Positions 1 to 5,002 of a stretch of 8,165 nt of DNA are shown here, piece by piece. The notes under the pieces are model-generated. The model saw only the letters and a list, made by a program, of their open reading frames with translations. It ran no database searches and was not told the origin of the DNA. A program made the translations under genes and the position numbers. The stretch's first letter is position 1. Every line of letters starts with the position of its first letter. The stretch is taken from NCBI GenBank assembly GCA_030146725.1, contig JASLBJ010000007.1, forward strand, positions 1 to 8,165, given 5' to 3'. The DNA comes from Sphingomicrobium sp. GTDB taxonomy: Bacteria > Pseudomonadota > Alphaproteobacteria > Sphingomonadales > Sphingomonadaceae.

Positions 1-237
1 GCCCAGACCCGTCAGGAGGCGGCCAAGCCCGAGCGGCTGGCAGCAGCGCGCGAAGCGGCGCGGCGGGCGATCACCGCCAACCTCAAGGGTCCGCTGGCAG
101 TCGCCGGGTTCGACGATGTGACGATCGCTGTCACGATGCCGGGTGACCCGGTGCCCGCCGCGCCGAGCGAGCGCTGGGACGTCAGCCGCTCGATCGAGGA
201 AGTGCTTGAGGAGCAGCGGGCAGCCAGCGGCCGGTAG
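1..237 (+). CDS. C-terminal 78 residues of an unrecognised protein (5' truncated by window edge)
   Basis: Frame 1 is open from the first base to TAG at 235-237. The visible 78 residues begin with a charged, alanine- and arginine-rich helix-like stretch (residues about 1-29). A short segment follows containing GFDDVTIAVTMPGDP (about 36-50), which looks like a beta strand, and then a soluble charged tail (SIEEVLEEQRAASGR). There is no membrane segment or motif I can assign to a family, so no function is given. Codon choice, with G or C at most third positions, suits a real gene of this genome. It ends 62 bp before nadA on the same strand with no clear terminator between; a 5-bp hairpin (237-250, loop TGTT) sits at the stop codon but lacks a T tract. 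It may therefore share a transcript with nadA. Overlapping frames on both strands were judged to be shadows. Confidence 0.6.
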   Translation, partial: AQTRQEAAKPERLAAAREAARRAITANLKGPLAVAGFDDVTIAVTMPGDPVPAAPSERWDVSRSIEEVLEEQRAASGR

Positions 238-299
238 CTGCTGTTGCAGCGGGGAGGCAGCATCCATATCTGCTGATAGAGGCCCGCAGGAGAGACGTG

Positions 300-1313
300 A
301 TGACCGCACAGCCGCAGACGCTCCGGGGGCTCGACCTGCTGGCCGAGATCGCCCGGCTCAAGCGCGAGCGCAATGCGGTGATCCTCGCGCATTATTACCA
401 GAAGCCCGAGATCCAGGACCTGGCCGATTTTGTCGGGGACAGCCTCGATCTTTCGCGCAAAGCGGCGGCGACCGATGCCGAGGTGATCGCGTTCTGCGGG
501 GTCCGGTTCATGGCCGAGACGGCCAAGATCCTGTCCCCGGAGAAGACCGTGATCCTGCCCGACATGGATGCCGGCTGCAGTCTCGAGGATTCATGCCCGC
601 CCGATCAGTTCGCGGCGTTTCGCGCGGCGCACCCGGATCATATCGCGCTGACTTACATCAACTGTTCGGCGGCGGTGAAAGCGCTGTCGGACGTCATCGT
701 CACTTCGTCGTCGGCGCAGATCATCCTCGACCAGATACCGAAGGACCAGAAGATCATCTTCGGGCCCGACCGCCATCTTGGCGGCTATCTTGCGCGCAAG
801 ACCGGCCGCGAGATGCTGTTGTGGCCGGGTATCTGCATCGTCCACCAGGCGTTCAGCGAAACCGAATTGCTCAAGCTCAAGGCCGAGAACCCGGGGGCTC
901 CGGTCGCGGCGCATCCCGAATGCCCGCCGCACATCGTCGATCACGCCGATCTGGTGGGATCGACCAAAGCCATTCTCGACTTCGCATTGAGCTCGCCCGC
1001 GCAGACCATCCTGGTCGCCACCGAGCCCCATATCATCCACCAGATGGAGAAAGCCGCGCCGGGCAAGACGTTCATCGGCGTGCCCGGCGGAGACGGCAAT
1101 TGCAACTGCAACATCTGTCCGTACATGGCGCTGAATACGCTTGAGAAACTGTACGTTGCCCTGCGCGATCTCAAGCCTCGGATCGAACTGTCCGACGAAG
1201 TCATGGACCGCGCGCGCGTGCCGCTCGAGCGGATGCTCGAAATGGCCGGGCGGACGGTCGGGCAGGGCGATGTCGGACCTGCGCACATCGATCCCCGGAT
1301 CAGCGGCGACTGA
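300..1313 (+). CDS. nadA: Quinolinate synthase NadA
   Basis: NadA condenses iminoaspartate (from NadB or an aspartate dehydrogenase) with dihydroxyacetone phosphate to give quinolinate, the precursor of de novo NAD synthesis, in the cytosol with a [4Fe-4S] cluster. The 337-residue product matches the usual family length. Visible landmarks: AHYYQ (30-34, substrate-site His and Tyr), GDSLDLSRKA (46-55), FCGVRFMAETAKIL (65-78), DMDAGCSLEDSCP (88-100), YINCSA (119-124), SSSA (136-139), HPEC (205-208) and GDGNCNCNICPYM (264-276). By family analogy the three cluster ligands are Cys93, Cys208 and Cys273; the extra Cys268 and Cys270 precede the third. GTG at 297 is an alternative start, but AGGAG at 288-292 lies 7 nt from ATG 300 and only 4 nt from GTG 297, so ATG is preferred. 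nadB and nadC are not adjacent in this window, and the next gene is unrelated. Confidence 0.97.
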   Translation: MTAQPQTLRGLDLLAEIARLKRERNAVILAHYYQKPEIQDLADFVGDSLDLSRKAAATDAEVIAFCGVRFMAETAKILSPEKTVILPDMDAGCSLEDSCPPDQFAAFRAAHPDHIALTYINCSAAVKALSDVIVTSSSAQIILDQIPKDQKIIFGPDRHLGGYLARKTGREMLLWPGICIVHQAFSETELLKLKAENPGAPVAAHPECPPHIVDHADLVGSTKAILDFALSSPAQTILVATEPHIIHQMEKAAPGKTFIGVPGGDGNCNCNICPYMALNTLEKLYVALRDLKPRIELSDEVMDRARVPLERMLEMAGRTVGQGDVGPAHIDPRISGD

Positions 1314-1352
1314 CGGGACCTTTGCGAAGACTGTTCCGGAACGGTCATGTAA

Positions 1353-1382
1353 TTCACATTTCCGGCATCCACATTGCCTAGT
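1353..1382 (+). promoter_or_regulatory. Weak candidate promoter for the RTX gene
   Basis: TTCACA (1353-1358) matches five of six bases of a housekeeping -35 box. CCTAGT (1377-1382) lies 18 bp downstream and matches the -10 consensus at only three of six positions. A start near 1388 would place both leader hairpins (1397-1418 and 1428-1449) inside the transcript. A 10-bp perfect palindrome, GTTCCGGAAC (1333-1342), lies just upstream and could be an operator or chance. The -10 match is poor, so this is only a candidate. Confidence 0.2.
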
Positions 1383-1396
1383 GGAGCGTAGCTGCT

Positions 1397-1449
1397 GTCT
1401 GGGCCTGAGTGCCCGGACGACAGTGATGCGTCCACCGATCGGGGGACGC
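1397..1449 (+). promoter_or_regulatory. Two tandem hairpins in the 5' leader of the RTX gene
   Basis: Hairpin 1 pairs 1397-1404 with 1411-1418 (8 bp, one G-U) around loop CTGAGT. Hairpin 2 pairs 1428-1433 (GCGTCC) with 1444-1449 (GGACGC), continues after an A-G mismatch with CC/GG (1435-1436 with 1441-1442), and closes on the tetraloop GATC. Neither is followed by a T tract, so they do not look like a nadA terminator. They end 21 bases before the Shine-Dalgarno AAGGGA (1471-1476). They could stabilise the mRNA or control translation. No known riboswitch consensus was recognised. Confidence 0.4.
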
Positions 1450-1486
1450 GTGCCTCAAGTCTGACTCAACAAGGGACGAAATTGCG

Positions 1487-2869
1487 ATGATGAGACGACC
1501 GGACCGCGCCAACGTGCGCAGCGACGACCGCGCGAACAACTTTCGTTTCGACATCTCCAACAGCCCGGCGCTGTCGCGCGACCTCGGACCCGGCCAGGAC
1601 CGCGTCGAGATCCGGAGCAATGACAACGTCAGCCAGATCCGCCTGACCTTCACCAGCACCGAAGTCGGCAACGGGATTCCGACGACCACCCTGGACGGTG
1701 GCCCGGCGGTTCGGGTCCAGGCCGAAAGCGGCACCAGCGACACGCTGACCGGTCCGGTCAGCCGCTTCGACGACGAAGGCATCACGTTCGTGACGCGCGG
1801 CGACGCGACGTTCGACGTCCGCGACACTTCGGGAACGCAGCGCGGCGACTTCTTCGACGTCGTGGTGCTTGGCACCAGCGGCGCCGACCGGTTCAACTTC
1901 ACCGGATCGACCGAGGAATATTACGTCAATGGCGGGATGGGTGACGACACCATCACCGGCGGCGTCAATCGCGACTTCCTCGTCGGCGGCGCAGGCAACG
2001 ACACGCTGAGCGGCATGGCCGGCAACGACAGCTTCATCGGCGGCGGCGGCAACGACACGATCATGGGCGGTGAGGGCAACGACCTCGCGATCATGAACGT
2101 CTCGCTCAACGCGGGCGGAGCGACCAGCGATGGCAGCGACAGCGTCAACCTTGGCGCCGGCGACGACACCGTGTCGCTGACTGCGCCCGACGGCGGCCAG
2201 ATCCGGCTGACCTTCACCAGTTCGGAAGTCGGCAATGCCAGTGCCAACGACAGCACGGCGACGGGCAACCAGGACGGCGGCCTTGCCGTTCGCCTGCAGC
2301 TCGAGAACGGCGACGGAACGCTGAGCGCGGCCAACGCGATCAGCCGGTTCGACGACGAGGGCATCACCTTCACCACCGTCGGCACGGCCACGTTCGATGT
2401 TCGCGACCTCGTCAGCGGCACCGCCCGCGGTGATCAGTTCGACGTCGTCGTCCTTGGCACCGAGGCCGCCAACACGTGGAACTTCAGCGGCCAGACGCAG
2501 GACTATTACGTCAATGGCGGAATGGGCAACGACACGATCAGCGGCGGCCTGGGCAACGACTTCCTCGTCGGCGGCGCCGGTGACGATCGGCTTGCAGGCG
2601 GCGGCGGCGAGGACACCCTCCTCGGCGGCGGCGGTGCCGACACGTTCGTGCTCAACGACATGCAAAGCGATGTGACCATCGTCGACTTCGTCAGCGGCAC
2701 CGACCGGATCGATCTCAGCATGTTCGGAATTACGAGTGCCAATGTCACGACCAGCATGGTCGGCACGAACATGATCGTGTCGGTCGATTCGAACTCGGAC
2801 GGTACCGCCGACTTCGACATCACGCTGACCAACTCGACGTCCGTGTCCGCAGACCTGTTCTTCGGATAA
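1487..2869 (+). CDS. RTX-type calcium-binding secreted protein with two homologous modules
   Basis: A 460-residue acidic protein with glycine/aspartate nonapeptides of the hemolysin-type (RTX) family, which fold into Ca2+-binding parallel beta-rolls outside the cell. Six consecutive 9-residue units lie at 149-202 (GGMGDDTIT to GGEGNDLAI; the second, GGVNRDFLV, is degenerate) and five at 344-388. Each block follows a homologous non-RTX domain (about 33-148 and 222-343) containing IRLTFTS, SRFDDEGITF, ATFDVRD and FDVVVLGT. Residues about 385-460 (FVLND, TIVDFVSGTDRIDLS, DSNSDGTADFDITL, ending ADLFFG) resemble the serralysin C-terminal region that carries a type I secretion signal. The polar, basic N terminus has no Sec signal, which fits type I export; no ABC/MFP/TolC exporter genes are in the window. 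ATG 1487 is chosen because AAGGGA (1471-1476) lies 10 nt upstream; ATG 1490 is the alternative. No protease, lipase or other catalytic motif is visible, so a structural, surface or adhesive role is an inference. Confidence 0.85.
   Translation: MMRRPDRANVRSDDRANNFRFDISNSPALSRDLGPGQDRVEIRSNDNVSQIRLTFTSTEVGNGIPTTTLDGGPAVRVQAESGTSDTLTGPVSRFDDEGITFVTRGDATFDVRDTSGTQRGDFFDVVVLGTSGADRFNFTGSTEEYYVNGGMGDDTITGGVNRDFLVGGAGNDTLSGMAGNDSFIGGGGNDTIMGGEGNDLAIMNVSLNAGGATSDGSDSVNLGAGDDTVSLTAPDGGQIRLTFTSSEVGNASANDSTATGNQDGGLAVRLQLENGDGTLSAANAISRFDDEGITFTTVGTATFDVRDLVSGTARGDQFDVVVLGTEAANTWNFSGQTQDYYVNGGMGNDTISGGLGNDFLVGGAGDDRLAGGGGEDTLLGGGGADTFVLNDMQSDVTIVDFVSGTDRIDLSMFGITSANVTTSMVGTNMIVSVDSNSDGTADFDITLTNSTSVSADLFFG
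1583..2653 (+). repeat. Internal tandem duplication inside the RTX gene
   Basis: Codons 33-199 (1583-2083) and 222-389 (2150-2653) encode homologous modules. Matching blocks are offset by 188 residues at IRLTFTS (51 and 239), by 194 at SRFDDEGITF (92 and 286) and ATFDVRD (107 and 301), and by 195 at FDVVVLGT (123 and 318) and YYVNGGMG (145 and 340). The change in offset shows an insertion of about six residues in a loop of the second copy. Protein similarity is strong, while most of the DNA has diverged at synonymous sites, so most of the duplication is not recent. Confidence 0.85.
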
Positions 2870-2876
2870 GGCCGGT

Positions 2877-2902
2877 CCGGGCAGGGCGGACGCCTTGCCC
2901 GG
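2877..2902 (+). terminator. First hairpin downstream of the RTX gene
   Basis: Bases 2877-2887 pair with 2892-2902 over 11 bp (one G-T wobble) with tetraloop GGAC, beginning 7 bp after the RTX stop codon. No T tract follows, so on its own it is more likely a 3'-end stabiliser or a pause structure preceding the true terminator at 2921-2960. Confidence 0.4.
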
Positions 2903-2920
2903 TTCCGTTCGAGTGACATC

Positions 2921-2960
2921 AAGGCCCATCCGCCGGATCGAACCGGCGGGTGGGCCTTTT
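2921..2960 (+). terminator. Rho-independent terminator of the RTX gene
   Basis: Bases 2921-2936 pair with 2943-2958 in a 16-bp stem (one T-G wobble) around loop ATCGAA, running into TTTT at 2957-2960. It lies between two convergent genes, 51 bp after the RTX stop and 2 bp before the end of the minus-strand DUF4112 gene. On the minus strand the same stem is followed by a mixed sequence rather than a T run, so it mainly serves the plus strand and perhaps gives partial bidirectional termination. Confidence 0.85.
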
Positions 2961-2962
2961 CG

Positions 2963-3388
2963 TCACGGGCCCGCCGCCACGTCGATCGTTGCGGTCGCGG
3001 CGTGATGCTTGTCGAGGTGCCGCTTGATGATCCGCAGGTTGCGGGTGTTCGAGCGGAAGAAGAAGTCGGGCACAGCCCCGACGAAGGGGATCAGGCCGAG
3101 CATCCAGTCGACCCCGACATTGCCGCCCATCCGCGCCAGCTGCCACTTCGACATGCCGAGGTTGCGCGCTTCCCACGCCATGTAGGCGCCGAGCACCGCG
3201 CCGGTCGTCGGGCCGACGATCGGCACCAGGCTCAGCAGCACGTCTAGGCCTACGGGACGGCTGGTGCCGGGAATGACGAACATCCGCTCGAGCACGTGTT
3301 CGAGTGCTTCGACGCGGCGGCGGGCAGACTGGGCGTCGTTGCCGAGCCCGCTGCCGTGCAGCGGGGGCATCCCCTGGTCGTCGATCAT
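2963..3388 (-). CDS. DUF4112 domain-containing small membrane protein
   Basis: A 141-residue protein. The core (about residues 22-120) shows the features I associate with DUF4112: an amphipathic start (RVEALEHVLERMFVIPGT), then PVGLDVLLSLVPIVGP (45-60), TGAVLGAYMAWEA (62-74), GNVGVDWMLGLIPFVGAVPDFFF (split over 89-111) and RSNTRNL (112-118). The two hydrophobic, glycine/proline-kinked segments (about 46-70 and 90-110) suggest an inner-membrane protein. The family's function is unknown to me. ATG at 3386-3388 is preceded by a strong GGGAGG Shine-Dalgarno on the minus strand (within 3393-3403). Met7 (3370) is an in-frame alternative without such a site. Its start overlaps the stop of the upstream solute-binding protein by ATGA, so translation is probably coupled. 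A much longer open frame continues upstream on the same strand but reads out of frame through the solute-binding gene and is rejected. Confidence 0.88.
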   Translation of the reverse strand: MIDDQGMPPLHGSGLGNDAQSARRRVEALEHVLERMFVIPGTSRPVGLDVLLSLVPIVGPTTGAVLGAYMAWEARNLGMSKWQLARMGGNVGVDWMLGLIPFVGAVPDFFFRSNTRNLRIIKRHLDKHHAATATIDVAAGP

Positions 3389-4863
3389 TCCGCTCCCTCC
3401 CGTCCAAGATTTTGTTCGAGTCCGGTCAGCATGTGCCGACCGAAGCGGTTCGTGGCGAAGCCTTCGATCCGGTCGGAGACCAGTGCCCAGCGGATCGGCG
3501 CGGCGATCGGCAGGAACAATTGCTCCGCCTCGATCAGCCGTGCGGCTTCGGCGAGCAAGGCACCGCGCTGCGCGTTGACGGGCGTGGCGCGCGCGGCGGC
3601 GAGCAGCTCGTCGACCTGCGGGTTGCACACCGGCGCCGAGTCGCAGTGGAACCGGCGCAGGAACCAGGCGCGCGAAGTCGAGGGCGCGACTGCGTCGATC
3701 AGCTCGAGGTCGGCCGGGCGCCCGGGGCCGGCGGCCTCGACGCGCAGGCCGAGCAGGCCCCAGTCGGCGGCCAGGCGGGCGAGCAGCAGGCGCGCTCCGG
3801 GACCTTCGGGCAGCGCGACTCGGATGACCGGACGCTCGGTGTCGCCGAACATCGTGTCGGCAAGCGCCATCAGCGCCGGCCGCCGCTCGCCGATCGGCGT
3901 TGCGGTCCATGGCGGCGGCGGAAGGTCGGGAAGGCCGTCCAGGCGCGGCTCGAGCACGGTTGCGCGGCCTGCCAGGCCGGGAACCGCGAATGCGGCGAGC
4001 AAGGCGTCGCGGTCGATCGCCTCGCTCAGCAGTCGGCGGAGTTCGGGTATTGCGAGCGGACCGTCGGCGCGCGTGGGCACGAGGCCGAACAGGCCGGCGA
4101 CCGGGTCGAAGCGCAACGACCCGCGCTTGAGCCGGACGGCGCGCGCGACCGGCAGGTCGGCGAAGGTGCCGCCGAGCGCGAGGTCGAGCGTTCCGGCGGC
4201 GAAGCTGCGGACCGCGGCCTCGGCCTCGACGCCGCGAAGCCACAGCTCCTCGCGCCGCTCTTCTTCTTCGTCCTCATCGGCGACCTGGCGCTGAAGGCGC
4301 AGCTCGCCTGCCGGACCGCGTTCGTCGACGAGCGTGAACGGGCCGGTGCCGAGGCCTTCGCGGATCAGTGCAAGCTCGGGCTGGGCAAGCAGTTGCAGCA
4401 GGTGCGGGCGCGGTGCCGCGAGCCGGATCTCGATCACCCGGTCGGTCATTGCGACGACCTCGCCGACGGTGCCGAGCGCCTCCTTCAGCGGATTGCGGCT
4501 CGAGGTGTTGAGCTGGCGGCGGAGCAGGCGCGCGACCTGGTGCGCGCTGATCCGGCGGCCGTCGGGCCATTCGGCGGCGACGGGCAGGCGGAAGATGTAG
4601 CTGAGGCCGTCGTCGCTGACGTTCCAGCGCTCGGCGAGGCCGGGTTCGATCTGTCCGCGCGCGTCGAAGCGGACGAGGCCCTGGGCGACGTTGGACAGCA
4701 ACAGCGCATCGCCCGGGCGGACGGGCGCGGTCGCGGGATCGACGATCCGCGGCGTTGGGCCGATGATTGCGACCTGGACCGTTCCGGTGGGTTGGGGCTG
4801 GCAGCCGCAGCCAAGTGCGGCGAGGCCGGCAAGCAGCGCGAGCCGTGAGAGCAATTGCGGCAT
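3385..4863 (-). CDS. ABC transporter substrate-binding lipoprotein, family 5 (SBP_bac_5, DppA/OppA-like)
   Basis: A 492-residue periplasmic solute-binding protein of the peptide/nickel/opine class. The N terminus (LLSRLALLAGLAALGCGC) is a hydrophobic signal with a lipobox-like ALGC, placing the lipidated cysteine at Cys19; this departs from the usual LA(G/A)C and Cys21 is an alternative. Typical SBP_bac_5 landmarks follow: LLLSNVAQGLVRFDARG (54-70), IEPGLAERWNVSDDGLSYIF (72-91), EWPDGRRISAHQVA (98-111), GTGPFTL (172-178), IPELRRLLSEAIDRDAL (272-288) and CNPQVDELLAAARA (413-426). Length is near the family norm. An acidic run DEDEEEERREE (196-206) is unusual. No permease or ATPase gene is in the window, so the ligand and transporter are unknown. 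It is the first gene of a minus-strand pair with DUF4112, overlapping it by 4 bp. ATG 4863 has no obvious Shine-Dalgarno but gives a complete signal peptide. Confidence 0.88.
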   Translation of the reverse strand: MPQLLSRLALLAGLAALGCGCQPQPTGTVQVAIIGPTPRIVDPATAPVRPGDALLLSNVAQGLVRFDARGQIEPGLAERWNVSDDGLSYIFRLPVAAEWPDGRRISAHQVARLLRRQLNTSSRNPLKEALGTVGEVVAMTDRVIEIRLAAPRPHLLQLLAQPELALIREGLGTGPFTLVDERGPAGELRLQRQVADEDEEEERREELWLRGVEAEAAVRSFAAGTLDLALGGTFADLPVARAVRLKRGSLRFDPVAGLFGLVPTRADGPLAIPELRRLLSEAIDRDALLAAFAVPGLAGRATVLEPRLDGLPDLPPPPWTATPIGERRPALMALADTMFGDTERPVIRVALPEGPGARLLLARLAADWGLLGLRVEAAGPGRPADLELIDAVAPSTSRAWFLRRFHCDSAPVCNPQVDELLAAARATPVNAQRGALLAEAARLIEAEQLFLPIAAPIRWALVSDRIEGFATNRFGRHMLTGLEQNLGREGAE

Positions 4864-5002
4864 GGTTCGGGTTTAGCTGCAATCGGGGGTTCAGCAAGAG
4901 ATTGCCAGCAGGAGATTGCCTGCAGCGGATGGGCAGCAAGCGTCTGGATATATCGGGCGCACTGTTTTACTGGGCTAAGGCAGTAGCAAGCCCGGCAAGA
5001 GG
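4864..5002. promoter_or_regulatory. Divergent intergenic region with a 14-bp tandem repeat
   Basis: These 139 bp separate the start of the solute-binding protein (minus) from that of the PBP (plus) and must hold promoters for both. AGCAAGAGATTGCC (4893-4906) is followed directly by AGCAGGAGATTGCC (4907-4920), 13 of 14 identical; this places two GAGATTGCC boxes 14 bp apart. Directly repeated boxes of this kind can bind an activator or repressor. A lone A/T patch TATATC lies at 4949-4954, without a -35 match at proper spacing, so I do not call a promoter. Confidence 0.4.

Noticed and set aside
237..250. Terminator between the first gene and nadA
   Set aside because: The stem is only 5 bp and is not followed by a T tract, so read-through into nadA is more likely.
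1466..2929. A 487-codon open frame on the minus strand opposite the RTX gene
   Set aside because: It mirrors the GC-rich codons of the repeats, shows Val/Ala/Asp monotony with no domain, and lies opposite a gene with unmistakable RTX motifs and a good ribosome-binding site.
2935..2944. The RTX terminator loop region GGATCGAACC is identical to part of the tRNA-Ala T arm (8049-8058), suggesting a tRNA-like element or attachment repeat
   Set aside because: Only 10 bases match and both are hairpin loops with the common TTCGA sequence; no further tRNA structure surrounds the terminator.
2963..4243. A 426-codon version of the DUF4112 protein with a long N-terminal extension
   Set aside because: The extension is Arg/Pro/Ala-rich out-of-frame reading of the solute-binding gene. 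The internal ATG at 3388 has a strong Shine-Dalgarno and a 4-bp overlap typical of coupled genes.
3304..4848. A 514-codon open frame on the plus strand opposite the solute-binding protein
   Set aside because: The minus strand encodes a complete lipoprotein with SBP_bac_5 landmarks; the plus frame is Arg/Gly/Ala-rich shadow sequence.
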